Origin: Fibrobacter sp. UWB4
Lineage (GTDB): Bacteria; Fibrobacterota; Fibrobacteria; Fibrobacterales; Fibrobacteraceae
Direction of reading: 5' to 3'
Length of the DNA: 64,000 nucleotides
Assembly: GCF_002210345.1 (NCBI RefSeq)
Contig: NZ_MWQI01000012.1
Coordinates: forward strand, 1 to 64,000
Within the stretch, counting starts at the first letter, position 1, and each line of letters starts with the position of its first letter. The notes under the pieces were generated by a model. That model did no database searches. It was not told the DNA's origin and was given only the letters and a program-made list of their open reading frames with translations. Shown one piece after another: positions 43,919-52,803 of the stretch. The translations under genes and the position numbers were made by a program.

Positions 43919-44464
43919 TTAGCCAGCAATTGCAGCAGACAGCGGAACCCAGATAGCATGTCCAAGAGCAAAGCTCAAGATTCCAAGCAAGAACCCGCCC
44001 AGGATATCCGAAATCCAATGAACGCCAAAGTACACGCGCAAAAGGCCCCATGTAAACGGCAAGAGAATCATGAACCAGCCATACTGAGGTACACAATAAA
44101 ACACTGTACTCGCAACGGCCAGATTGTTCATCGTATGCCCAGACGGGAAGCTATACTTGTCCAGCGGCGGCACCTCGGCGGTAATATGCGGAATGGCATC
44201 AAACGGACGCGAGCGCTTGACCTTCAGCTTCACCACCCAGTAAATCAGGAGGCTCAACGCAAGCGATACCAGCGCCTGCCAGAGGATCGGGAGGAAACTA
44301 TCCCACCCGACTTTCCAAATAAGAAACACAATGAAAAGTGCCCAAATGTAACCATCTCCCAGGCGCACATAAAGACGAAGCCAGCGGTTCGTCTTTTCCG
44401 AAAAGTGGCGGTTTGTCCAATAAGCCGACACCCGGTTATCAAATTCTATAATTTTCCTAAACAT
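43919..44464 (-). CDS. PAP2-family membrane phosphatase
   Basis: 181 aa with about five membrane segments. The three PAP2 motifs are present: KLKVKRSRPF (KxxxxxxRP), YSFPSGHT (PSGH) and RVYFGVHWISDILGG (RxxxxxHxxxD). Such enzymes remove phosphate from undecaprenyl pyrophosphate, phosphatidylglycerophosphate or phosphatidic acid; which one applies here cannot be told. First gene of a two-gene unit with the histidine phosphatase. Confidence 0.9.
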   Translation of the reverse strand: MFRKIIEFDNRVSAYWTNRHFSEKTNRWLRLYVRLGDGYIWALFIVFLIWKVGWDSFLPILWQALVSLALSLLIYWVVKLKVKRSRPFDAIPHITAEVPPLDKYSFPSGHTMNNLAVASTVFYCVPQYGWFMILLPFTWGLLRVYFGVHWISDILGGFLLGILSFALGHAIWVPLSAAIAG

Positions 44465-44625
44465 CCATTTAAATGTAGTTAATAAAATCCTATTATTTAC
44501 AAAAAGAGGTGACGGTCATCTGGTTTGTTCTACACTTCATCGGCGAAAAATGCTGTGAAGGGTAAAAATTTAAACAACCTAAGCCCCAACCGCTAAACAT
44601 TAATCTCTAACCACCGGTTATAACT

Positions 44626-45807
44626 ATGCGCGTACTCGTTTTAAACTGTGGCAGCTCCTCCGTGAAATTCGCTGTCATCGATACAAAAACCAAGGAATCC
44701 ATCGCAAGCGGCCTCGTCGAAAATATCGGCGTGAACGGCCACACAAAGGCCAAGGGTCCTGAAGGCAAGATTGACTTCAACTTCGACTGCCCCACGCATG
44801 CCGAAGCTGTGGACCAAGTCAAGAAGTTCCTCGATGCACAGAAGCTCACAGATACGATCGAAGCCATCGGCCACCGCGTCGTGCATGGCGGCAAGTACAT
44901 CAAGAGCGAAAAGGTCTCGCAGGAAGTCATCGACTACATCCGCAGCATCACGCTCTTTGCCCCGCTTCACGAACCGGCTCACGCCACCGGCATGGAATGC
45001 GCCACCAAGTTCTTCCCGGGTCTCCCGCAGGTCGCCGTGTTCGATACGGCTTTCCACCAGACCATGCCGCAGAAGGCATTCCTCTATGGCATTCCGTACA
45101 AGTTCTATGAAAACGACCGCATCCGCCGTTACGGTGCTCACGGCACAAGCCACCGCTTTGTGACTGCCGAAGCTTGCAAGGTTCTCGGTACTAAGCCGGA
45201 AGAAACCTGCCTCATCACGGCCCACCTCGGCAACGGCTCCAGCTGCTCCGCCATCTTGAACGGCCAGTGCGTCGATACCACGATGGGCTTCACACCGCTC
45301 GAAGGCCTCATCATGGGCACCCGCTCTGGTAGCCTCGACCCGGCCATCCTTTTCTACATCGCAAAGAAGTACAGCAAGGAATACGGCACTATCGACCAGC
45401 TCGATCACCTCGTGAACAAGGAATCTGGCTTGCTCGGCCTCTCTGGACTTTCGAACGACATGCGTACGCTTACGCAGGCCGCAAGCGAAGGCAACAAGCA
45501 GGCTCAAATCGCCCTCGATGTCTTCTGCTACCGCCTCACCCGCGAAATCGGCGGCCTCGCCATGGCTCTCCCGCGCATTGACGCGATCGTCTTCACGGGC
45601 GGCATCGGCGAAAACAGCTTCTACGTCCGCAAGCAGGCTCTCGACAACCTGAAGCTCCTCGGCTATGAGGTCGATGAAGAACGCAACCTCAAGAGCGGTA
45701 AAGAATCCAACCACCTCATCACGAAGGACGGCACTCCGAAGGCTATCGTCGTTGCAACAAACGAAGAACTGCTCATCGCTCTCGACACCGAAGCATTGGT
45801 GAAGTAA
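44626..45807 (+). CDS. ackA: acetate kinase
   Basis: 393 aa, normal length. Interconverts acetyl phosphate + ADP and acetate + ATP, the energy-yielding end of acetate fermentation, fitting a rumen or gut fermenter. Motifs: VLNCGSSSVKF (4-14), AIGHRVVHGG, FDTAFHQTMP, YGAHGTSHRFV, LGNGSSCSAI, DTTMGFTPLEGLIMGTRSG and FTGGIGENS. No pta is adjacent. The 160-bp upstream region shows no clear ribosome-binding site or riboswitch. Confidence 0.97.
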   Translation: MRVLVLNCGSSSVKFAVIDTKTKESIASGLVENIGVNGHTKAKGPEGKIDFNFDCPTHAEAVDQVKKFLDAQKLTDTIEAIGHRVVHGGKYIKSEKVSQEVIDYIRSITLFAPLHEPAHATGMECATKFFPGLPQVAVFDTAFHQTMPQKAFLYGIPYKFYENDRIRRYGAHGTSHRFVTAEACKVLGTKPEETCLITAHLGNGSSCSAILNGQCVDTTMGFTPLEGLIMGTRSGSLDPAILFYIAKKYSKEYGTIDQLDHLVNKESGLLGLSGLSNDMRTLTQAASEGNKQAQIALDVFCYRLTREIGGLAMALPRIDAIVFTGGIGENSFYVRKQALDNLKLLGYEVDEERNLKSGKESNHLITKDGTPKAIVVATNEELLIALDTEALVK

Positions 45808-45823
45808 CGCTCGTAAAACGAGC

Positions 45824-45864
45824 GTCATCCTGAGCAGCTTAATAGCTGCGAAGGATCCAGTTAA
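45824..45864 (+). repeat. GTCATCC-type hairpin repeat
   Basis: GTCATCCTGAGC, core AGCT TAAT AGCT, then GCGAAGGATCCAGTTAA. The inverted partner at 45955-45994 has identical flanks and a different core. Confidence 0.8.
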
Positions 45865-45878
45865 ATTCTAAAAGAAAG

Positions 45879-45896
45879 GCTCCGCATTGCGGAGTC
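45879..45896 (+). terminator. ackA terminator
   Basis: GGCTCCGC AT TGCGGAGTC stem followed by TTTGTTTTT. Confidence 0.8.
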
Positions 45897-45916
45897 TTTG
45901 TTTTTATATAAAAAAA

Positions 45917-45944
45917 GTCAACCCCGGAACAAGTCCGGGGTGAC
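45917..45944 (-). repeat. GTCAT-type hairpin repeat
   Basis: CCCCGGA ACAAG TCCGGGG inside GTCA ... TGAC flanks. Confidence 0.6.
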
Positions 45945-45954
45945 ATCATAAACA

Positions 45955-45994
45955 TTAACTGGATCCTTCGCGGTCCATGACCGCTCAGGATGAC
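45955..45994 (-). repeat. GTCATCC-type hairpin repeat, inverted copy
   Basis: On the minus strand GTCATCCTGAGC, core GGTC ATG GACC, then GCGAAGGATCCAGTTAA. The flanks are identical to 45824-45864 over 29 bases. Confidence 0.8.
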
Positions 45995-46007
45995 CGCGCA
46001 CAGCGCC

Positions 46008-49000
46008 TTACTTAATCGTCCATGTCTGGCTGTTGACGCGGAGGATCTTGCGGCCCTGCACCTTGGCAGAAGCGTTCATCACCTCAGCCGGGTTCACCGG
46101 GAGCTTTGCGTTCCAGACCACACGGCCCTGCATATCGATCATCTTAACAGCGCCACGCTTTGCCATCACAGCGTTCTGCCAGCTCGCCTTCGGCTGTGCA
46201 AGCTGCGGCTTCAATCCAATAGGCGGCTTGCCGACGATGATATACAAAGGAACGGTCACATTCTGCTTGCTGGGGTCAGAAACCTTCACGCCGATACCAA
46301 ACTTTTGATCGTCCTTAAGCTTGACGCCATCATTCGCCTTGACCGTAAGCACAGAACCATTCATCGAAATAGTCAGGTACTTCGTCAAGACGCTTGTTTC
46401 ATTCGGTGTATAGGTCAGCTTGTCACCATCAGGATCATAGACAAGCGAATCAAGATTCCACTTGACCGTCCAGCCACTATTCGCGACATAGGCCGTATCA
46501 CCATGCACAACAACAGGCTTGTCGTTCACAGGAGTGATGTTCACGCAGAATTCAAAGCTCTTGGAGCCAGACTTCTTGTCCGTTGCAGTTACAACCACAT
46601 AAGCCTTGCCCGAGGAATCCTGGACAGAATTGATTTCAAGAATCCCCTTGTCCGTAATTTCAACCTTAAGCTTACCATCCTTGCTCTTTGCAGAATAGGT
46701 CAGCGGGTCGCCTTCCGGATCCTTGAACCAGGATGCGACGACATCCTTCATGTACTTCAGCGCCTTCGAAGTCGGGAAGTCTTCCGTGACGGTAGTATCA
46801 AGCGTTGCCGGCTTTACGACGACGGTCGGGAGCATATTACGCTTTTCGACCACGATAGTCACAATGGCTGGCTTAGACTTCGTACCATTGATTACATCAT
46901 AGTAACCAAAGTAATCAACACCTTCAAAGCCTTCTTCCGGAACATACTTGAAACTGCCATCCTTATTGAGGGTAAGCGTTCCGTGAGCAGGCAACTGAGC
47001 AACTTCGGCTTCCATGCCCTTCGTTACACCTTCAGGATAGGTATCGTTGGCAAGTACGCCCTTCTTTGCATCTACCGTAAGAGCACTATCGTTAAATGTA
47101 GTGTACTCGTCCTTTTCCGCATGAGCAACGTCCTTCGGCGCAACAAGCTTGACATAAAGGTTGACACCCACAGAGTCAAAGTCATCCGTCGCATAGAAGA
47201 AGATCGTTGCAATGCCATTCGCACCCGTCACCGGCTTTAAAGAAATATAGTGGTAATTTGCATTTGAACTATCAACATCTGCAACAATCTTTGTACCGGC
47301 AGCTTTATAGGTAAACTTCTGCGAACCGTCACTCACTTCGATATCGCTAAAGGTTAAAGACTTTGTCGGGATCTTTATTTGCGATACGGTATCTTCATCG
47401 AAGTCTGCATCAATAACCAGCGTGTCCTTGATGAACGCACTATCGAGCACTGTAACTGTGGGAGCGTCATTGACCGGTTTCACGTGGATAACGACAGTAC
47501 CCTTGTTACTAATCATATCGTGATTGTCCAGTTCCACAAGCACATAGGTAAGCGTATCGTCACCGTAGAAGTCCTTTTCCGGCGTATAGGTAAACGCACC
47601 CATCTGGTCAAAGCCAATCAAAGAACCATGCTTGGTCGAATCAATCGGAATGACGACAAAGTCATCCCCATCCGGATCCGAGCACATGACCTTAAGACCG
47701 CGAAGGAACGGAACAATAAGGGATTCATCTTCATTGACTGTGTACGACGTATCGACAACCACAGGCGCCCTGTTCATATCCTTGATTTCGATAAATATTT
47801 TACTGTAGACAGAAGCTTCCTTATCCGCAGCATAAACAGCAATGAGTATCGTAGTATCCTTCTTAACGCCTGTAGGAATAATCTTAAGCGTATCATTCAA
47901 AGTAGCCTTGTCAAGCGGAGTCAAGACCTTGATCAGCGGAGCCGACATGTCAACAACAAATGTGAGCTTATCATTATCTTCGTCAGTGAACATCTTAGAA
48001 AGCGGAAGCTTGAGCGTATCCACCTCGTCCATCTTTATCGTCTGGGCGACATCGTAAGGTGCAAGTACTTTAGGCGGATGGTTTTCTGAAGGAGGATCAT
48101 CCGGACAACTCGGGTCACCCGGGCAAACTGGACCATCCCCAACATCCTTGATTGTGATGTTGAACAGGGCCTTTATGGATTCCCCGCCCATCAAGGCATA
48201 AACAGAAAGCAAAAAGGTCGTGTCCTTATCGACATTTCTGGGAACATAAACAAGTTCGTCCTTCAAGGTTGGCGCACCCGTGGGCTTTACCAAAGTCAAC
48301 AAATTTGCCGGCAAGGAGGTCGCAATCGTAATCTCGGCACCTTCATCTGCGGCAAAGACCTTCGAAAGGTCGATCTTCAAGGAATCCGTGTCGTTAACCG
48401 TTATTGACTGGGTCTTGTCATAAGGTTCAAGAACCCTAAAGCCCGGTTGAACAGTCGATTCGCATTCACCGAAAGAGAATGCAGAAATGGTAATGACGTT
48501 CTTGTTCCTGTTTGCGTCACTAGCATCAAGCTGCTGCGCAATGCCGGCCTTGTAGCTAATCTGGATGGCCAACTGCTTTGTCAAATCCAGATTAGCCTTC
48601 TGGCCCCAGCCTTCTTCCTGGGCAAATTCCTGGAAGGTAAGGTATTTCGCCGAAAAATCTGTCGAAGCCGGAAGGACGACGCCGTAGTAGTTGTAGTCCG
48701 TAATCGTTGACTGCTTCAAATCCAGACGGAACGGACGATCGGCCTTGTAAGTAAAGCAAAAACCTGAATATGCCGAAAGATCTACCGGGACATCTTCGCT
48801 ATTGGCCTGCTTCCAGGTAAACCCGAAACCTGCTGTACTGTATTCTTCAGAATTGAGGTCCAGCGTCGCGGAAAACTGCATATAGCCTTCAGCAGTAATA
48901 TCGCGTACGCCCGATGCATTCGGCTGTGGTTGCGCATAGCTATACCAATATGCCGGCTGCATATCATTGCCTTTCGGCTTATCATAACTCCAAACCGTCG

Positions 49001-49064
49001 GACCAGCATAACCCATCGTCATGCCTGCCAACGCCATCACCATTGACAAAGATAGCGATTTCAT
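46008..49064 (-). CDS. secreted cadherin-like repeat protein
   Basis: 1018 aa. Signal peptide (to about 20), an N-terminal jelly-roll like carbohydrate-binding domains (about 22-200: YMQFSATLDL, GFCFTYKADRPFRLDL), then six or more beta-sandwich repeats of the cadherin/Big type with DxDxD calcium-type motifs (FTDEDNDKLTF, CSDPDGDDF, VYDPDGDKLTY) and VNDAP/VNDKP linkers. The C-terminus (VKMIDMQGRVVWNAKLPV ... RVNSQTWTIK) resembles a secretion or sorting tail. An extracellular adhesin or polysaccharide-binding protein is inferred. AGAGGAG before the ATG supports the start. Confidence 0.8.
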   Translation of the reverse strand: MKSLSLSMVMALAGMTMGYAGPTVWSYDKPKGNDMQPAYWYSYAQPQPNASGVRDITAEGYMQFSATLDLNSEEYSTAGFGFTWKQANSEDVPVDLSAYSGFCFTYKADRPFRLDLKQSTITDYNYYGVVLPASTDFSAKYLTFQEFAQEEGWGQKANLDLTKQLAIQISYKAGIAQQLDASDANRNKNVITISAFSFGECESTVQPGFRVLEPYDKTQSITVNDTDSLKIDLSKVFAADEGAEITIATSLPANLLTLVKPTGAPTLKDELVYVPRNVDKDTTFLLSVYALMGGESIKALFNITIKDVGDGPVCPGDPSCPDDPPSENHPPKVLAPYDVAQTIKMDEVDTLKLPLSKMFTDEDNDKLTFVVDMSAPLIKVLTPLDKATLNDTLKIIPTGVKKDTTILIAVYAADKEASVYSKIFIEIKDMNRAPVVVDTSYTVNEDESLIVPFLRGLKVMCSDPDGDDFVVIPIDSTKHGSLIGFDQMGAFTYTPEKDFYGDDTLTYVLVELDNHDMISNKGTVVIHVKPVNDAPTVTVLDSAFIKDTLVIDADFDEDTVSQIKIPTKSLTFSDIEVSDGSQKFTYKAAGTKIVADVDSSNANYHYISLKPVTGANGIATIFFYATDDFDSVGVNLYVKLVAPKDVAHAEKDEYTTFNDSALTVDAKKGVLANDTYPEGVTKGMEAEVAQLPAHGTLTLNKDGSFKYVPEEGFEGVDYFGYYDVINGTKSKPAIVTIVVEKRNMLPTVVVKPATLDTTVTEDFPTSKALKYMKDVVASWFKDPEGDPLTYSAKSKDGKLKVEITDKGILEINSVQDSSGKAYVVVTATDKKSGSKSFEFCVNITPVNDKPVVVHGDTAYVANSGWTVKWNLDSLVYDPDGDKLTYTPNETSVLTKYLTISMNGSVLTVKANDGVKLKDDQKFGIGVKVSDPSKQNVTVPLYIIVGKPPIGLKPQLAQPKASWQNAVMAKRGAVKMIDMQGRVVWNAKLPVNPAEVMNASAKVQGRKILRVNSQTWTIK

Positions 49065-49153
49065 TTTTCAAACTCCTCTCAAGTTAACACCATGACCCAT
49101 CAGGATAAATCTATATTATCCCATGAGGTTTGTCACTAGGGGAGCAAAAAAAA

Positions 49154-51010
49154 TTATCCCAAATTGTCAAGTGCCTCGAAGCGTTCGTAGGCCTGTTCGA
49201 GCAGGGCCTCGTCATCGGCAATCTTTTTCTGGAGTTCCACGATGAGGGTCGCGTTCGTGTAGACTTCGGGCTTGGAAAGTTCCAGCTGGTAGTCGGCAAT
49301 TTCCTTCTCGAGCTTTTCGATTTTTTCGGGGAGGGCTGCGTATTCGCGCTCCTCGTTGTAGCTGCGCTTTTTCTTTTTCGCGGGCGCGGGGGACGCGGAG
49401 GCGGCGCCGGCGCCAGCATTTGAGCGGGCCTGCTTTTCGGCTTCGCGTTCGGCGGCCAGGCGGGCGGCCTGGGCGGCTTCCTTGTCGCGGAGCTTCTTGT
49501 TCGCCTCGTAATCGGAGTAGCCACCGACCGCTTCAAAGACGTGGCCATCTTCTTCGATGGCGAGGATGCCGGTTGCCACGGAATCCAAGAAGGCACGGTC
49601 ATGACTGACCGTCAGGACGGTGCCGTTATAGTCGGCCAGAAGTTCGGCCAAGAGGTCGAGCGTTTCCATGTCCAGGTCGTTCGTCGGTTCGTCAAGCACC
49701 AAGACGTTGCTCGGGTGGCTAAAGAGGCACGCGAGCAAAAGTCGGTTGCGTTCACCGCCACTAAGCGCACTGATCGGGCCGCGGGCGCGATCAGCCGAGA
49801 ACAGGAAGTCTTGCAAATAACTTAACACATGGCGTTTCACGCCGTTCAAGGTTATGTAAGCTTGTCCGTCACCAATGTTCTCGATGAGCGACTTGTCTTC
49901 GCGCAGGCGGGTGCGCATCTGGTCGAAATACGCAATATGGAGGTTACTGCCCAGGCGTACTTCACCCGATTCCGGCTGGAGTTCGCCAAGAATCAAGCGC
50001 AAGAGAGTCGTCTTGCCGGAGCCATTCGGTCCCACGATGCCGATGCGGTCACCACGGCTGATTTCGGTCGAGAGGTCGCTAATGAGCGGGCTTCCGTCAT
50101 AGGAATAGCTCACGTTCTTGAGGCGCGCAACGAGGCGCCCGGAACGGTCGGCTTCCGTAATCTGCATGTTCACGTTGCCCGTACGGGAGCGGCGGGCCGC
50201 GCGTTCTTCGCGCATCTTGATGAGGGCGCGGACTCGCCCCTCGTTGCGCGTACGGCGAGCCTGGATGCCCTTGCGGATCCAAACTTCTTCTTCAGCCAAT
50301 TTCTTATCGAAAAGCGCATTCGCCTTTTCTTCTTCGGCAAGCGCCTGGTCCCTGAACTGCACGAACTTGTCGTACGGGAAATCCCAACTGCGCACACGGC
50401 CACGGTCAAGCTCGAAAATGCGGGTCGCCGTACGGCGGACAAACGCACGGTCATGGCTCACGAACATCACCGCGCAATTCAATCGCGTCACAATCCCTTC
50501 CAGCCACTGGATGGCGGGAATGTCGAGATGGTTCGTCGGTTCGTCGAGCAAAAGTAAGTCCGGGTCTTCGGCCACGGCACGTGCGAAAAGCACACGACGC
50601 TTCTGGCCACCGCTCAGGCTGTCGTAAGGCGCATCCGCATCAATGCCCGTCTTCCCGAGAATCGCCTCGGCCGTCGCATTGTGCGCGCCATCGTCCAGAA
50701 TCTTCTTGGAAATCACGGAACCGCCGCTCACCACGGACACGCGGCCCATCACAATATCACGCACGGTCCCGTCGAGATGCGCCGGAATTTCCTGGATCAT
50801 GCGGCTCACGCGAAGCCCAGTCTTCTTTACGATTTCGCCGGAATTCGCTTCCATCTCGCCGGTCAAAACCTTCAAAAGCGTACTCTTGCCCTCGCCATTG
50901 CGGCCCACAAGGCAAATGCGGTCTCCCGCCTCGATATCGAACGAGACATTGTCCAAAAGCGGCGGACCGCCAAAACGCAACAAAATATTCTGAACCGACA
51001 AAATGGGCAT
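49154..51010 (-). CDS. uup: ABC-F ATPase, Uup type
   Basis: 618 aa. Two ABC domains: Walker A GRNGEGKST (about 37-45) and GPNGSGKTT (about 324-332), signatures LSGGQKRR and LSGGERNR, Walker B LLLLDEPTNHLD and VLVLDEPTNDLD. A linker between them, no membrane segment, and a Lys/Ala-rich plus coiled-coil C-terminal domain typical of Uup. ABC-F proteins act on ribosomes; Uup is linked to DNA-transposon excision and ribosome quality. ATG at 51010 preferred to one 6 bases upstream because family similarity begins at MPILSVQNI. Confidence 0.9.
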   Translation of the reverse strand: MPILSVQNILLRFGGPPLLDNVSFDIEAGDRICLVGRNGEGKSTLLKVLTGEMEANSGEIVKKTGLRVSRMIQEIPAHLDGTVRDIVMGRVSVVSGGSVISKKILDDGAHNATAEAILGKTGIDADAPYDSLSGGQKRRVLFARAVAEDPDLLLLDEPTNHLDIPAIQWLEGIVTRLNCAVMFVSHDRAFVRRTATRIFELDRGRVRSWDFPYDKFVQFRDQALAEEEKANALFDKKLAEEEVWIRKGIQARRTRNEGRVRALIKMREERAARRSRTGNVNMQITEADRSGRLVARLKNVSYSYDGSPLISDLSTEISRGDRIGIVGPNGSGKTTLLRLILGELQPESGEVRLGSNLHIAYFDQMRTRLREDKSLIENIGDGQAYITLNGVKRHVLSYLQDFLFSADRARGPISALSGGERNRLLLACLFSHPSNVLVLDEPTNDLDMETLDLLAELLADYNGTVLTVSHDRAFLDSVATGILAIEEDGHVFEAVGGYSDYEANKKLRDKEAAQAARLAAEREAEKQARSNAGAGAASASPAPAKKKKRSYNEEREYAALPEKIEKLEKEIADYQLELSKPEVYTNATLIVELQKKIADDEALLEQAYERFEALDNLG

Positions 51011-51084
51011 AATCAAACCCTTCTATAATTACTTTTTCCTATTGAAAAATAGAAAAATCGTTTATTTATCTAAATTTGGGCAAA

Positions 51085-52221
51085 ATGCGTTTCTTGATCC
51101 AAAAGCTACTGACTTTAACAGCCTTTGCCCTCCCCGCTTTTGCAGCGGCGGAAAATGCCCAAACAGCTCCAGCGGACAGTTCTGCGCCCAACGCCGTAAC
51201 GGATTCAGCAAACTACTTTCAGCGTTTTTCAGCAGTCCCTGTGCTTGGCTATACCGAGGAAACCCAGTATCAATTTGGCGCAATGGCCATCATCTTTTTC
51301 AAGCCTTCGTTCGAAGGCGGGAACGCATCTGAACTAGACCTTTCTTTTTACGGCACCTCACGCAAGCAGGTTACAGGTTCCATTTCGCCCAAGTTCTACC
51401 TTCTGGACGACCAGATTTCGGGCGACATCGACATCCACTACGAGGACTGGGTCGGCAACTATTTTGGAAATCGCAACGACCCCGACATAGACAACTTCCG
51501 CAAGTTCGACCGCCAGACATTCTACGTCCAGACGCTTGTTGAAACAAACTACGGAACAAAGCGGTGGCTCCCCGACCTCCGGTACGGGCTGTTCCTGGAA
51601 CTGAACCATACATACGTAGATTTCAGCAACTACCACTACCACGGAGATATAAAGCTCCCCGAAAACACCAACGGTTGGCGAAACGGCATCGGCTACCACT
51701 TGTCGATCGACACCCGTGACAACACCAACTGGGCCCGACATGGGTACCTGGTCCAATGGGGGCATTACTTTTACAACAAGGGAATGGGCGATTTCAGCTA
51801 CACCCACCAGGAACTCGATGTCCGCGGTTACTCCGAATTCATCTGGAACACATCCATGGCCGTCGGTTTCCTCTGGCAGCGCGTGGACGGAGACGCCCCC
51901 TTCGACAAGCTTGCCGGGTCGGACGGCCTCAAGCGCTTCCGTGGAGTCGAAAAGAACTACTTCTACGGAAATCAGGCGATGTTCCTGCAAGTCGAATTCC
52001 GCAAGAAGCTGTTCTGGCGACTGGCCGGGGACATCTTCTTTGAAGGCGGAAAGACCGGGGACTACTTTAGCGACCTCATGCGCAACAAGTGGCACAGAAG
52101 CATAGGCTTCGGAGGGCGGTTCGCCCTCAACAAGAAAGAAAACCTGTACGCCCGCTGCGAACTTTCATGGGTGGACTTCAAGAACGTCGGCATGACGATG
52201 TACGTCCGCGACGCCTTCTAA
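51085..52221 (+). CDS. Omp85/BamA-superfamily outer-membrane barrel
   Basis: 378 aa. Signal peptide (FALPAFA, to about 21), no POTRA domains, then a barrel of the surface-antigen (D15) type: LKRFRGVEKNYFYGNQ carries the RxRG-type motif of the L6 loop, IFFEGGKTGDYF and KWHRSIGFGGRFAL follow, and the protein ends in Phe (YVRDAF). POTRA-less Omp85 proteins are known, often paired with enzymes or lipases; no partner is adjacent. ATG at 51085 (MRFLIQ) preferred to one 9 bases upstream. Confidence 0.8.
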   Translation: MRFLIQKLLTLTAFALPAFAAAENAQTAPADSSAPNAVTDSANYFQRFSAVPVLGYTEETQYQFGAMAIIFFKPSFEGGNASELDLSFYGTSRKQVTGSISPKFYLLDDQISGDIDIHYEDWVGNYFGNRNDPDIDNFRKFDRQTFYVQTLVETNYGTKRWLPDLRYGLFLELNHTYVDFSNYHYHGDIKLPENTNGWRNGIGYHLSIDTRDNTNWARHGYLVQWGHYFYNKGMGDFSYTHQELDVRGYSEFIWNTSMAVGFLWQRVDGDAPFDKLAGSDGLKRFRGVEKNYFYGNQAMFLQVEFRKKLFWRLAGDIFFEGGKTGDYFSDLMRNKWHRSIGFGGRFALNKKENLYARCELSWVDFKNVGMTMYVRDAF

Positions 52222-52236
52222 CACTAGACTTCACTG

Positions 52237-52265
52237 GTCCCTTCTGGCTTCGCCATCAGGGTGAC
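52237..52265 (-). repeat. variant GTCATCC-type hairpin repeat
   Basis: On the minus strand GTCACCCTGA, core TGGC GAAG GCCA, AGAAGGGAC. A diverged member of the family at 45824, lying right after the barrel gene. Confidence 0.45.
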
Positions 52266-52278
52266 GATAAACAAAAAA

Positions 52279-52308
52279 GCGGACGCAAACCCAAGGTCTG
52301 CATCCGCC
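52279..52308 (-). terminator. nuoA terminator
   Basis: GCGGATGCAGACC ... GGTTTGCGTCCGC stem and TTTTTTG on the minus strand, about 35 bp after nuoA. Confidence 0.8.
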
Positions 52309-52340
52309 ATTTTGAGATAGAATAATCAACGGTTTAAGGA

Positions 52341-52733
52341 TCAGTCCTTAACGCTGTTCCAGTCCAGGACGCCCTTCTTGAGGAGGTAGATATAACCGGC
52401 TTCAAGAATCAGGAGGAATCCGAGGAGGATGAACAGCAATTCCCAGCCTCCAGCGAGGAACTGGATAGTCCAGGGATAGATAAAGGCGACTTCGAGGTCA
52501 AACACCAGGAAGAGCATGGCCACCATGTAGTACTTCACCGGGTAGCGTTCGTTTGCCGTACCGGAAACGTGAGCGAGACCGCATTCGTAGGCAGAACCCT
52601 TGATAATGGTTTGCTTGATCTTGCCCGGGTGCAAGAACCAGTTGGCAAGAAGAAGGACTGTAGGAATGCAGAGGGCCATGATCACGAGGATCGTCATGGC
52701 GAAGGTGGTGTCGAAAATTTCAACATTGCTCAT
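52341..52733 (-). CDS. nuoA: NADH-quinone oxidoreductase subunit A
   Basis: 130 aa with three membrane segments. Complex I subunit A: NWFLHPGKIKQTIIKGSAYECGLAHVSGTANERYPVKYY contains the conserved ECG (about residue 50) and the loop before it; FLVFDLEVAFIYPW (about 77-90) is the family signature. Inner membrane. It is unusual that nuoB-N do not follow; it is a single-gene unit with its own terminator, flanked by a barrel gene and a lipoprotein gene. Confidence 0.93.
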   Translation of the reverse strand: MSNVEIFDTTFAMTILVIMALCIPTVLLLANWFLHPGKIKQTIIKGSAYECGLAHVSGTANERYPVKYYMVAMLFLVFDLEVAFIYPWTIQFLAGGWELLFILLGFLLILEAGYIYLLKKGVLDWNSVKD

Positions 52734-52803
52734 AGTGATCCCAAAGATAGTAAAAAAGTTTTTGCTACATCAATACCTTTTTGTAAACTATATTTGGTAT
52801 ATC

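Noticed and set aside
42105-44464. anti-phage defence island (SIR2-like, histidine phosphatase, PAP2)
   Set aside because: The two phosphatases are ordinary enzymes and no second defence gene is present; only the SIR2-like gene remains a candidate.
44465-44625. riboswitch before ackA
   Set aside because: The 160-bp leader has a GC-containing segment but does not match any riboswitch core I could recognise.
44641-45828. 395-codon minus-strand reading frame over ackA
   Set aside because: Shadow of the acetate kinase gene, caused by its codon bias.
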